Assembly (NCBI GenBank): GCA_002995645.1
Contig: PUHO01000001.1
Location: 17,895-81,894 of the forward strand
Length of the DNA stretch: 64,000 nt
Direction of reading: 5' to 3'
Source of the DNA: SAR324 cluster bacterium
Lineage (GTDB): Bacteria > SAR324 > XYD2-FULL-50-16 > HCM1
Shown: positions 1-8,453 of the stretch, piece by piece
Position numbering within the stretch: position 1 is the stretch's first letter
How the letters are laid out: every line of letters begins with the position of its first letter
Made by a program: the position numbers and the translations under genes
Notes under the pieces: model-generated
What the model saw: the letters and a program-made list of their open reading frames with translations, nothing else
Databases searched by the model: none
What the model was told of the DNA's origin: nothing

Positions 1-539
1 GCGCCAAGAAAATCAGGACGCATACGCCACGTTCCACAAGCAGACAAGCAACAACCGCATTCAATGCATCGTTCTAATTCATAAATTTGATCGGCAATTT
101 CCGGTTCCATTCTTTCTTCAATCACGTTAAAATCGGCATTTGCTTTTTCATCGTCATGAATCCAGCTTTGTAAGCGTTCACTCATAGCGCGCATGGTTTT
201 ACCTGTGTTAACTGATAAATCACCAATTAACTCAAATCCCGGCAAAGGAAGTAAAGTAAACGTTGTATTGCTAAATTTCGCAGTTAACGTTCTACAAGCC
301 AAAACCGGCTTACCGTTAACAACCATAGCGCAACTTCCGCAGATCCCGGCGCGACATACAAAATCAAATTGAAGGGAGCTGTCTAACTCTTCTTTGATTT
401 TATTCAGTGCAATAAATAGTGTCATTCCTTCCGTTTCATGTAACTGGAAGTCCTGCATATGAGGCGTATCGCCTTCTATTTGCGGATTACATCGCAAAAT
501 CGAAAAAGTTAATAATCTTCCTTTTTGTTGTTCACTCAT
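1..539 (-). CDS. frdB: Fumarate reductase iron-sulfur subunit FrdB (3' end cut by window edge)
   Basis: This is the electron-transfer subunit of quinol:fumarate reductase. It passes electrons from the haem-bearing FrdC to the flavin in FrdA on the cytoplasmic face of the membrane. Translating the minus strand from the ATG at 539 gives about 179 residues before the edge. They include a plant-type [2Fe-2S] Cys cluster (CRAGICGSCA, then CRTLT) and the start of the bacterial ferredoxin part (CIECGCCLSACG). The ATG overlaps the frdA stop by an ATGA, so the two genes are translationally coupled. The remaining Cys ligands lie outside the window. Confidence 0.93.
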   Translation of the reverse strand, partial: MSEQQKGRLLTFSILRCNPQIEGDTPHMQDFQLHETEGMTLFIALNKIKEELDSSLQFDFVCRAGICGSCAMVVNGKPVLACRTLTAKFSNTTFTLLPLPGFELIGDLSVNTGKTMRAMSERLQSWIHDDEKANADFNVIEERMEPEIADQIYELERCIECGCCLSACGTWRMRPDFLG

Positions 540-2503
540 TTTACACCTCGCCCAATACGTTCGTTCTTTTCTTTATATATTTCCGGCACTTCAAACGGCA
601 TAAGCTTATTTTGTAGCGTATGTCTGTCAAAAGTTCGTTCTGATAATTCGGCAATTTCTTGCAATCTATCTTGTGTTTTTTCGTGTGGAATTGTGTTATC
701 CGCACCGTAACCACGAAAGCCCGGTGGGATTTCCATTTCCATTACGTCCAAATCTTCATAGCTAAGCGTAGGATCTAACTGATCTTCGTTTTCCCATAAA
801 GCTAACGTTCGTTTTAACCAATCGCGATCGTTACGTTGTGGGTAATCCTCTCTTGAATGGGCGCCTCTGCTTTCTGTTCTTTGTAAGGCACCTTGTGCCA
901 CGCAAATAGCAAGCTTTAACATACGTTGTACACGTAAAGCATCTGTCAATTCTGGATTTGAGCTTGTTACTTTATTTTGAACGCATATATTTTTAGAACG
1001 TTCTAGTAACGTACGTAAAGAAGCAACGGCTTTTTCCAAATCTTCACCATTACGAAAAATACCAACGTAGTCCATCATGATTTTTTGCATTTCATTACGG
1101 ATTTCATATGTATTTTCACCTTGTGTTTTAGAAAGTAAAGAGTCAATTTTATCTTGTTCTTTTTGCGCATGTTGTTTAACAATCGCCATATCAATAGACG
1201 TTTCCGGCGCTTTTTCGCAGTAATCGGCAATATATTCACCAACAATCATACCGGCAACCACTGTTTCCGCTACTGAATTTCCACCAAGTCGATTAAAACC
1301 GTGCATATCCCAGCAAGCAACTTCACCAACGGCAAACAAGCCTTTTAAGCCGTAAGCTTCGCCTGTTTCATCAGTACGAATACCGCCCATAGAATAATGT
1401 TGCGTTGGTCTTACAGGTATCCAATCTTTAACAGGATCAATCCCTAGGAAATACTCGCAAATTTCTTGTACTTCACGAAGATTTTTTTCAATATGTTCTT
1501 TTCCTAAAAGAGTGATGTCTAACCATAAATGCGGACCATATGGAGAAGGAACGCCTTTGCCTTTACGAATATGTTCAATCATACGACGAGAAACAACGTC
1601 CCGCGAAGCAAGTTCCTTTTTTTCCGGTTCATATTCCGGCATAAAGCGATGACCGTCTACGTCGCGAAGCAAACCACCGTCACCACGGCAACCTTCTGTC
1701 GTTAAAATACCAACAGGCACAATTGCTGTTGGATGGAATTGAACGGCTTCCATGTTTCCTAAAGGAACTGTTCCGGTTTCTAAGGCAAGAGCCATGCCCA
1801 TACCTTCACAAATAACCGCGTTAGTAGAAACAGAGTAAATACGTCCGTACCCGCCGGTTGCCATTGTTGTGGCTTTACTTATATAAGCAATTAACTTGCC
1901 TGTAATTAAATCGCGAACAATAGCTCCGTGGCAACGTCCGTCGTCGCAAATTAAAGCAACTGCTTCTTTACGTTCGTGCACTTCTATGCCTTCTTCAATG
2001 GCTTTATTATCCATTGCGTATAACATAGTATGACCAGTACCGTCAGCTGTAAAACAAGTACGCCATTTTTTTGTTCCGCCAAAATCGCGCGCCGTTAATA
2101 AACCGTGCGCTTCTTCTTTTTCTGTTAACGTTACTTTTTGTCCGTTAATAATAACGTCTCTATCCCCTTTTTTAACGCGAGACCAAGGAACACCCCAATT
2201 AGCTAGTTGGCGAACTGCTTTAGGTGCTACGTGCGAAAACATACGCGCTACTTTTTGATCGCATCCCCAATCGCTACCTTTTACAGTATCCATAAAATGA
2301 AGATCTTCATCGTCTCCTTCGCCTTTTATGGTTGTGGCAAGACTGGCTTGCATGCCGCCTTGCGCCGCCGCCGAATGAGATCTTTTTGCCGGAATAAGGC
2401 TTAGCACAATCGTATCAATGCCACGTTGCTTTGTTGCAACTGCAGCACGAAGTCCGGCTAAACCACCACCAATTACCAGTGAATCCGTATAAATTATATC
2501 CAT
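536..2503 (-). CDS. frdA: Fumarate reductase flavoprotein subunit FrdA
   Basis: This 655-residue catalytic subunit reduces fumarate to succinate in anaerobic respiration, or runs in reverse as succinate dehydrogenase. Visible features are the FAD-binding GGGLAG near residue 12, His43 in SHSAAAQGG (the residue that carries covalent FAD in this family), the substrate motif HPTA at about 257 and TTEGCRGDGG at about 268. SRDVVSRR supplies the catalytic Arg at 301, the same number as in the Wolinella enzyme. A good ribosome site (AGAGGT) precedes the ATG. It lies 46 bp after frdC and overlaps frdB by 4 bp. Direction in the cell cannot be read from sequence, but the Wolinella-type cytochrome b favours menaquinol:fumarate chemistry. 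Confidence 0.96.
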   Translation of the reverse strand: MDIIYTDSLVIGGGLAGLRAAVATKQRGIDTIVLSLIPAKRSHSAAAQGGMQASLATTIKGEGDDEDLHFMDTVKGSDWGCDQKVARMFSHVAPKAVRQLANWGVPWSRVKKGDRDVIINGQKVTLTEKEEAHGLLTARDFGGTKKWRTCFTADGTGHTMLYAMDNKAIEEGIEVHERKEAVALICDDGRCHGAIVRDLITGKLIAYISKATTMATGGYGRIYSVSTNAVICEGMGMALALETGTVPLGNMEAVQFHPTAIVPVGILTTEGCRGDGGLLRDVDGHRFMPEYEPEKKELASRDVVSRRMIEHIRKGKGVPSPYGPHLWLDITLLGKEHIEKNLREVQEICEYFLGIDPVKDWIPVRPTQHYSMGGIRTDETGEAYGLKGLFAVGEVACWDMHGFNRLGGNSVAETVVAGMIVGEYIADYCEKAPETSIDMAIVKQHAQKEQDKIDSLLSKTQGENTYEIRNEMQKIMMDYVGIFRNGEDLEKAVASLRTLLERSKNICVQNKVTSSNPELTDALRVQRMLKLAICVAQGALQRTESRGAHSREDYPQRNDRDWLKRTLALWENEDQLDPTLSYEDLDVMEMEIPPGFRGYGADNTIPHEKTQDRLQEIAELSERTFDRHTLQNKLMPFEVPEIYKEKNERIGRGVK

Positions 2504-2549
2504 ATTTTACCTCTAAATAAATCTAATAAACATATAAACTACAAATGAC

Positions 2550-3296
2550 TTACATTCGTTGTGTAAAACTTGGCACATATCTTTGCCCTTGTTGGTCTTG
2601 ATGTAAATATCCTATTTTCCAATAAGAGCCTAGCGTTAATAACCCTAGAATCAAGAAAAATACTGTTAAAAGTTGTTTAATATTACGTAATCGTTTTCTT
2701 GTTTGTTTTGGTTGTTTTCCGTCAAACCAACCCCATTTAACACATAGTCTATATAATCCAATTGTACCGTGTAATTCAACGGCAAAAAGTAAGACTAGAT
2801 AAAAAGGCCAAAAGCCGGAAAATACCCTATCACCGGAAAGATGCGGACCAATAGAGCCGGGATGAGTAATCATAAAAAACAAATGAAACGAGCCGACAAA
2901 AAACATAATAAAGCCGGTCACTGCTTGAATGAACCATAAATTAGTATCTTTATGTTTCATTGTTTGCATTTGGTTTCGAAAAGTACGATATTGTTTCCAA
3001 TCTATTGGAAATTTTCTTATCGCAACAAAGGCGTGCAAAATAAAAACAACCGCTATAATTCCCACTGCAATGACAACAAAAACAGGATATCCTTTTTGTA
3101 CGTTGCCACTTAAAAAAGACGCTTCCAACGTTCTTGCTACATAAAACATGGCATCTTTACTAATTAAAATACTAGCAACCAGCGCCATATGTGCCCACAT
3201 AAATAAAGCTAGGAATAAGCCGGTAGCACTTTGTATCCAATCTAACTTTGCAGGAATGCGACTTTTCTTCACACTATTTAAATATAATTTTTCCAT
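2550..3296 (-). CDS. frdC: Fumarate reductase dihaem cytochrome b subunit FrdC
   Basis: This 248-residue integral membrane subunit anchors FrdAB and oxidises menaquinol. Five hydrophobic segments are visible. Four His residues at 36, 88, 138 and 176 match the spacing of the two-haem Wolinella-type FrdC. Glu174, two residues before the last haem His (VELHGTIGLYR), corresponds to the Glu that the Wolinella literature links to quinol oxidation and the E-pathway. It is the first gene of the frdCAB operon. Its ATG is preceded by AAGGA. The length is typical of the family. Confidence 0.93.
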   Translation of the reverse strand: MEKLYLNSVKKSRIPAKLDWIQSATGLFLALFMWAHMALVASILISKDAMFYVARTLEASFLSGNVQKGYPVFVVIAVGIIAVVFILHAFVAIRKFPIDWKQYRTFRNQMQTMKHKDTNLWFIQAVTGFIMFFVGSFHLFFMITHPGSIGPHLSGDRVFSGFWPFYLVLLFAVELHGTIGLYRLCVKWGWFDGKQPKQTRKRLRNIKQLLTVFFLILGLLTLGSYWKIGYLHQDQQGQRYVPSFTQRM

Positions 3297-3323
3297 AAAA
3301 TCCTTACATCGCTATTAATATTC

Positions 3324-3347
3324 AAGCTAACACTTTCAAATTAGCTT
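3324..3347 (-). promoter_or_regulatory. Hairpin in the frdC leader
   Basis: Inverted arms AAGCTAA (3324-3330) and TTAGCTT (3341-3347) would form a 7-bp stem in the frdC 5' untranslated region if the predicted promoter is used. On the plus strand the hairpin is followed by a T-run, but no plus-strand gene ends here. A regulatory role is only a suggestion. Confidence 0.3.
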
Positions 3348-3351
3348 TTTT

Positions 3352-3381
3352 AGTCTAGCATTGCTTTAAAAATAAAGTCAA
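3352..3381 (-). promoter_or_regulatory. Candidate sigma-70 promoter for frdCAB
   Basis: Read on the minus strand, TTGACT (3381-3376), an 18-bp spacer and TAGACT (3357-3352) lie about 55-85 bp upstream of the frdC ATG. The -35 is a good match and the -10 is weak. This is inference from sequence only. Confidence 0.4.
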
Positions 3382-3654
3382 TTTTAAAAATATATAGCTA
3401 TTATTTCTTTTTATTCTTTGCGTTGTTGCTTATTTTTGCGTTACAATGCTATTTATTTTCTAAAGTTACAAAACAAATTATATTTAAAAATAATTTTATA
3501 CATTATCTGTTTTCATAAGCGAGCTATTGAATCTATTCTATAATTCTACCATTATAAAATAAGAGTGCTCTAAAAAAAGTCTTGCTTTTACTTTCAAAAA
3601 ATACTAACATTATTACTATAAACTCTTTTTATTCATTTTTAATTCAGGTTGTCT

Positions 3655-4392
3655 ATGAAAAAAACTCTTTTACTTGCTGTGTCTTTACTATTTTCTTTTA
3701 GTATAGTTGCATTTGCAAAAACGAAAACAAAAACTTCTTTGCCTTACAAATCAAAATCTAGTAATTACGGATATGCTCTAGGCGTTAATATTAGTAAGCA
3801 AATTGCTCACGATATTAAACAACAACATTTACCTTTAAATAAAACGGCTATCCTTAAAGGCTTTAAAGATGGACTTTCTGGTAAATCCGCTATCACAGAC
3901 AAACAACGCGCTTCGTTAATGCAAGCATTAACTAAACAAGTACGCGAAAGTATGCAAGCAAAAGCAAAAGCAATGGCTGCGGCAAACAAAAAAAAGGGCG
4001 TTGCTTTTTTAGCTAAAAACAAAAAACAAAAAGGGGTTGTTACAACAAAAAGTGGTTTACAATATCAAATCATTAAAAAAGGAACAGGTCCTCATCCCGG
4101 TTTAACTGATACTGTTGTTGTTGATTACGAAGGCTCTCTACTTAACAAACAAGTTTTTGATTCTTCTTATAAAAGACACACACCAGCTACGTTTGCCGTT
4201 AACAGTGTAATTCCTGGTTGGACGGAAGCATTGCAAAAAATGCAACGAGGCGCTAAATGGAAACTATTTATTCCTGCTAATTTAGCTTATGGCGTTCGCG
4301 GTGCCGGTGCTAGCATTCCGCCTAATTCTACGCTTATCTTTACGGTTGAATTAAAAGATATTAAAAAAGCCCCTAAAGCTACAAAAAAATAA
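3655..4392 (+). CDS. FKBP-type peptidyl-prolyl cis-trans isomerase (Mip/FkpA-like)
   Basis: This protein of about 245 residues is exported and should fold periplasmic or outer-membrane proteins by prolyl isomerisation. It has a signal peptide at 1-22 (hydrophobic core, cleavage near FAKTKT). An N-terminal helical dimerisation region of the FkpA/Mip type follows (YALGVNISKQIA). The C-terminal FKBP domain runs from about 128 to 236, with VVDYEGSL, IPGWTEALQKM and IPANLAYG. The ATG at 3655 was chosen; a TTG two codons upstream is in frame but adds nothing. It stands alone, with a hairpin after its stop. A lysine-rich tail ends the protein. Confidence 0.9.
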   Translation: MKKTLLLAVSLLFSFSIVAFAKTKTKTSLPYKSKSSNYGYALGVNISKQIAHDIKQQHLPLNKTAILKGFKDGLSGKSAITDKQRASLMQALTKQVRESMQAKAKAMAAANKKKGVAFLAKNKKQKGVVTTKSGLQYQIIKKGTGPHPGLTDTVVVDYEGSLLNKQVFDSSYKRHTPATFAVNSVIPGWTEALQKMQRGAKWKLFIPANLAYGVRGAGASIPPNSTLIFTVELKDIKKAPKATKK

Positions 4393-4402
4393 AACCGATT
4401 AT

Positions 4403-4444
4403 TTAAGAAGTCCTTCTTTAACACAAAAGTTAAGGGCTTCTTAA
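4403..4444 (+). terminator. Candidate terminator after the FKBP gene
   Basis: Arms TTAAGAAG (4403-4410) and CTTCTTAA (4437-4444) are perfect complements, and inner bases extend the stem with G-U pairs. It lies 10 bp after the stop codon. There is no long T-run, so it may be weak. Confidence 0.5.
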
Positions 4445-4472
4445 ATACTAAAACATACCTCCCAAACAGCGC

Positions 4473-5774
4473 ATGCCTTTGCAAAGTGATTTAAACATAC
4501 TCCAACAACTGGAAGCTTTATTTCTCTCTTACCCTGATATTCCTCAAGAAGCTATTTTAAAACAAGATCTTCTTCGTTGCGGTCTTTATTTTGAAAAAGA
4601 AGCTCTATCCTTAAGTGAAGCATATAAACCTAAAGATTATTTTATTTTTAGTTTTGACCTTGCCACACTTAGCGATCTAGAAAAACAAGGACAAACAAAT
4701 AAACCGCCTGAAGAAATTCGTTTTTTTAATCAAGAACGAGATTGGCTTCCGACTATCGTCAGTGTAAGATTAAACCCGGATTCGCCTTATATCGTTAAAA
4801 AACAAGGTGATAAGGTTATTTTAACTTGTCAAAATGAAATCTTGGCAACTATTGAATACCATCCTAATCCGCCTTTTCATTCTCACGTGCTTTCTTCAAA
4901 GAAAAAACTATCTGAAATAGCGCCGGTCTTAGAATGGGGGTATTTAATCTATATAACAGCTTTTCGTTTGTGCCAATATTGGGGCGAAAAAGAAGAATGT
5001 CGCTTTTGTGATATTAATGCAAACTACAGGCAACAAAAAAATATGGGACGTCCCTATACCGGGATTAAGTCTATTGCAGATATTATTGAAGCTTTAGAAC
5101 ATATTAATAAAACAGACACAACAGAACAAACAAAAGCTATTACGCTTACCGGTGGCAGTATTACAGACCATTTACAAGGTAAAAAAGAAGTAGACTTCTA
5201 TCTTGAATATATACAAGCGATTAAAGAAAATTTCCAAGATAGATGGATTATTAAAGGCGTTTTAGAAGCGTTTACTAAAGAAGATTGTCAAAAACTTGCG
5301 GACGCCGGCATGGAAATATACCACCCTAATTATGAAGTATGGGGAGAATCTCTTTTTAGCCAACTTTGCCCGGGGAAAACGAAACTCATAGGCTACCAAA
5401 ATTGGATTAATCGTATTTTAGATTCGGCAAAAATCTTTGGAAGCGATAAAGTAATCCCTAATTTTGTTGCCGGTATTGAACTAGCTAAGCCTTACGGCTT
5501 TTCTCATATTGACGACGCTTTAAAAATCACGCAAGAAGGCTTAGACTTTTTCATGTCACACAAAATTTTACCACGTTTTACCACATGGTGCCCGGAACCT
5601 TTATCCTTTCTAGGAAAACAAACGCCGCCGCCGCTGGAATACTATGTAAAACTACTTCGCCTTTGGCGTAATACAAAAGAAAAATACAATTTACCTCATC
5701 CGCAAGGATACGGGAACCCCGGACGAGGAAACGCCGTGTTTTCCGTATCTGCGTTTATGGATGTGATTAGGTAA
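4473..5774 (+). CDS. Radical SAM protein with unusual CX8CX2C cluster motif
   Basis: This is a 433-residue protein. I read it as a radical SAM enzyme from the Cys167-X8-Cys176-X2-Cys179 motif (LCQYWG...ECRFCDIN), the glycine-rich ITLTGGSITD stretch downstream, and the following beta/alpha-like segments (GVLEAFTKEDCQKLADAGM). The usual spacing is CX3CX2C, so either the loop is expanded or the family is non-canonical. The first 160 residues match nothing I recognise. No clear Shine-Dalgarno sequence precedes the ATG. mutS starts 19 bp after it, so the two may be co-transcribed. The substrate is unknown. Confidence 0.7.
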   Translation: MPLQSDLNILQQLEALFLSYPDIPQEAILKQDLLRCGLYFEKEALSLSEAYKPKDYFIFSFDLATLSDLEKQGQTNKPPEEIRFFNQERDWLPTIVSVRLNPDSPYIVKKQGDKVILTCQNEILATIEYHPNPPFHSHVLSSKKKLSEIAPVLEWGYLIYITAFRLCQYWGEKEECRFCDINANYRQQKNMGRPYTGIKSIADIIEALEHINKTDTTEQTKAITLTGGSITDHLQGKKEVDFYLEYIQAIKENFQDRWIIKGVLEAFTKEDCQKLADAGMEIYHPNYEVWGESLFSQLCPGKTKLIGYQNWINRILDSAKIFGSDKVIPNFVAGIELAKPYGFSHIDDALKITQEGLDFFMSHKILPRFTTWCPEPLSFLGKQTPPPLEYYVKLLRLWRNTKEKYNLPHPQGYGNPGRGNAVFSVSAFMDVIR

Positions 5775-5793
5775 CCTTTTTATATTATCTCCG

Positions 5794-8430
5794 ATGAAAG
5801 AACAACTAACGCCAATGATGAAACAATTTAATGCGTTAAAACAACAGTACCCGGATGCTATTTTGTTATTTCGACTTGGTGATTTCTATGAAATGTTCGG
5901 CGAAGACGCAACTGTTGCTTCTCAAATTTTAAATATACAGTTAACAAAAAGAAACAAACAAGCAAGCGCACCGGTCATGTGTGGCATTCCGCAACGTTCT
6001 TTTGAAACTTATGTGAATAAACTTTCTCTTGCCGGGCTTAAGATTGCCGTTTGCGAACAAATTGGAACGCCGGAAACAACGCCGTCAAATGAAATAGTTA
6101 AAAGGGAAGTTACACAAGTAATCACACCGGGAACCGTCCTTTCAAGAACAGTTTTAGACGTAGATAAAAATAATTTCATTTGTATATTATATTTCTCTTT
6201 AAAATATAAGCAACTTGGGCTTTCTTTATGTGATATGACAACTGGCGAGTTAGAAACTTGTCAATTTAAGTTCCAAAACGGCTTAACCCATTTAAAAGAA
6301 ATTTTCGCACGCTATCAACCTTGTGAGTTACTTTTTCAAGAAGAGCAAAACGAAAACGAAACGCATTTTATTAAAGAGCTGCTTAACTTACTATATCCAA
6401 ACAAAGATTTACCTTTTATAGACAAGCTAGATCCCCAGTTTTTTAATGCAAAACAAAGTGCCGCCAAAATTAAAGATCAGTTTAACTTGGAAAATATAGA
6501 CGTATTGTCTTTAGGCGATTTGCCTTTAGCTTTACGAACAACCGCAGCTATGTTGCATTACCTTGAATATTCGCAAAAAGCTTTATTATCTCATCTACAA
6601 ACACCTAAACTTTGTAATTTCCAGAATACGCTGATCCTTGACGTAGCAACTATTAAAAACCTAGAATTATTACAAGATTCAACAGGTTCGCGCTCACATT
6701 CGCTTATCCATTTACTAGATAAAGCTAAAACGCCCATGGGGAAAAGGCTTTTTCGTCGTTGGTTATTAGCACCGTTAACAAAGCTAGATCAAATTAAAAC
6801 AAGGCAATCTTTTGTTCATGCGTTCCTTGAACAACCTATAGAAATGCAACAATTAAGGGAAACGTTGCAAAAAATAGGCGACATAGAAAGAGACATAACA
6901 AGAATAAGTTTACCGTCTTTTCAATTAAACGATTTTGCTAATTTACGCGATACCCTTCGTGCGCTTAAAAACGTCCAACCTAGCCTTGCTTTATTCAAAA
7001 ACAAAGAGCTTGCTAAACTAGCCGAATCGCTAGACACGTTAAACGATATTAGTACGATTCTAGAAGAAGCGCTTGTTGAAGAACTCACGTTTAAAAAACA
7101 AGACGGCAATTTTATTAATCCGTCTTATCATACACAAGTAAAAGAGCTTCGTTTTATTACGGAAAATGCATCTAGCTTCCTTACGAATCTAGAAGAAGAA
7201 CAAAAAAAGTTAACAGGTATTTCTTCGCTTAAAGTACGCGAAAATCGTGTATACGGTTTATATATTGAAGTATCTAAAACAATGTCGCATAAAATCCCGG
7301 ATACGTATATACGAAGGCAAACGCTAGCACATAGCGAACGATTCATAACAAAAGAATTACAAGAGCAAGAAGAAAAATTATTATCTGCAAGAGAAGAGCT
7401 ATACGCGCTTGAGCTCGTTTTATTGCAAGAAATACAAGAAGAAATACGAAAACACACGTTACGTATGCAAAAAACGGCAAAACAACTAGCCTATATAGAT
7501 TGTTTAAGTTCGTTAGCTTTATTAGCACAACAAGAAAACTATACTTGCCCCGCATTTGGGGAACAGCTTTCTATTCAAGAAGGCAAGCACCCTGTTTTAG
7601 CAGCACAAAACGACGTTGATTTTATTAGTAACGATATATATATGAATAAAGAAGATTTATTTATTTTGTTACTAACCGGACCTAATATGGGCGGGAAATC
7701 TACCTATATGAGGCAAACCGCTTTATTATGTCTTATGGCGCAAATCGGTTCGTTTATTCCGGCAAAATCGGCAACACTTCCTTTATTAGATCGAATTTTC
7801 ACCCGTGTTGGCGCTTCAGACAACATTACAAGCGGGCAAAGTACGTTTATGGTAGAAATGAGCGAAACTGCCGTTATCTTGCAAAACGCAACGCAACAAA
7901 GTCTTGTTATTCTTGATGAAATAGGAAGAGGAACGGCAACAGCAGACGGCATTAGCCTTGCTTGGGCTATTTTGGAAGACTTGCAAAAAAAGAAAATTTT
8001 AACGTTATTTGCAACGCATTTTCATGAACTCACTGAGCTACCGCATACTTTATCAGGTATGCAAAATATTGCAGTACAGGTTATAGAAGATAACAAAGAA
8101 ATTAGTTTTTTACATAAAATCGTACAAGGAAGCGCATCTAAAAGCTACGGTATACACGTTGCTAAACTTGCCGGCGTTCCTAAAAGTATTTTAACAAGAG
8201 CGCAAACTTTATTATCTCAAATCGAATCAGAACAAACTAAAGTTATAGCAACACAGCAAAACGTAGATCTACAAGAAAAACAAATACCTCTTTTTGCAGA
8301 AGAATCAAGAGAAGATCTTTTAGCTATGGAACAAGAAATCTGTCAACTTAATCTTGATGAACTTACCCCGTTGCAAGCAATCACTTTCCTTGCTACACTA
8401 CAAGAAAAGTTACGTTCCCCATCAAAGTAA
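5794..8430 (+). CDS. mutS: DNA mismatch repair protein MutS
   Basis: This 878-residue ATPase recognises base mismatches and small loops and recruits MutL. The N-terminal mismatch-binding domain carries the Phe-X-Glu wedge in GDFYEMFGED near residue 28. The connector, lever and clamp regions follow. The Walker A motif GPNMGGKSTYMRQ starts near 629, with VILDEIGRGTATADG (Walker B and signature) and FATHFHELTEL (His switch) after it. The length is normal for MutS. It lies between the radical SAM gene and a cell-wall amidase gene with gaps of about 20 bp. It looks intact, so the simple repeats nearby do not come from an obvious mutS defect. Confidence 0.97.
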   Translation: MKEQLTPMMKQFNALKQQYPDAILLFRLGDFYEMFGEDATVASQILNIQLTKRNKQASAPVMCGIPQRSFETYVNKLSLAGLKIAVCEQIGTPETTPSNEIVKREVTQVITPGTVLSRTVLDVDKNNFICILYFSLKYKQLGLSLCDMTTGELETCQFKFQNGLTHLKEIFARYQPCELLFQEEQNENETHFIKELLNLLYPNKDLPFIDKLDPQFFNAKQSAAKIKDQFNLENIDVLSLGDLPLALRTTAAMLHYLEYSQKALLSHLQTPKLCNFQNTLILDVATIKNLELLQDSTGSRSHSLIHLLDKAKTPMGKRLFRRWLLAPLTKLDQIKTRQSFVHAFLEQPIEMQQLRETLQKIGDIERDITRISLPSFQLNDFANLRDTLRALKNVQPSLALFKNKELAKLAESLDTLNDISTILEEALVEELTFKKQDGNFINPSYHTQVKELRFITENASSFLTNLEEEQKKLTGISSLKVRENRVYGLYIEVSKTMSHKIPDTYIRRQTLAHSERFITKELQEQEEKLLSAREELYALELVLLQEIQEEIRKHTLRMQKTAKQLAYIDCLSSLALLAQQENYTCPAFGEQLSIQEGKHPVLAAQNDVDFISNDIYMNKEDLFILLLTGPNMGGKSTYMRQTALLCLMAQIGSFIPAKSATLPLLDRIFTRVGASDNITSGQSTFMVEMSETAVILQNATQQSLVILDEIGRGTATADGISLAWAILEDLQKKKILTLFATHFHELTELPHTLSGMQNIAVQVIEDNKEISFLHKIVQGSASKSYGIHVAKLAGVPKSILTRAQTLLSQIESEQTKVIATQQNVDLQEKQIPLFAEESREDLLAMEQEICQLNLDELTPLQAITFLATLQEKLRSPSK

Positions 8431-8453
8431 ATTTAATCAAATTTTAAGTAATC

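Larger units (their letters stand above)
3297..3654. other. Divergent intergenic region between frdC and the FKBP gene
   Basis: This 358-bp very AT-rich gap holds the promoters of the two divergent genes. Apart from the frdC promoter candidate and leader hairpin listed separately, no gene, repeat or convincing operator was seen. Confidence 0.6.
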
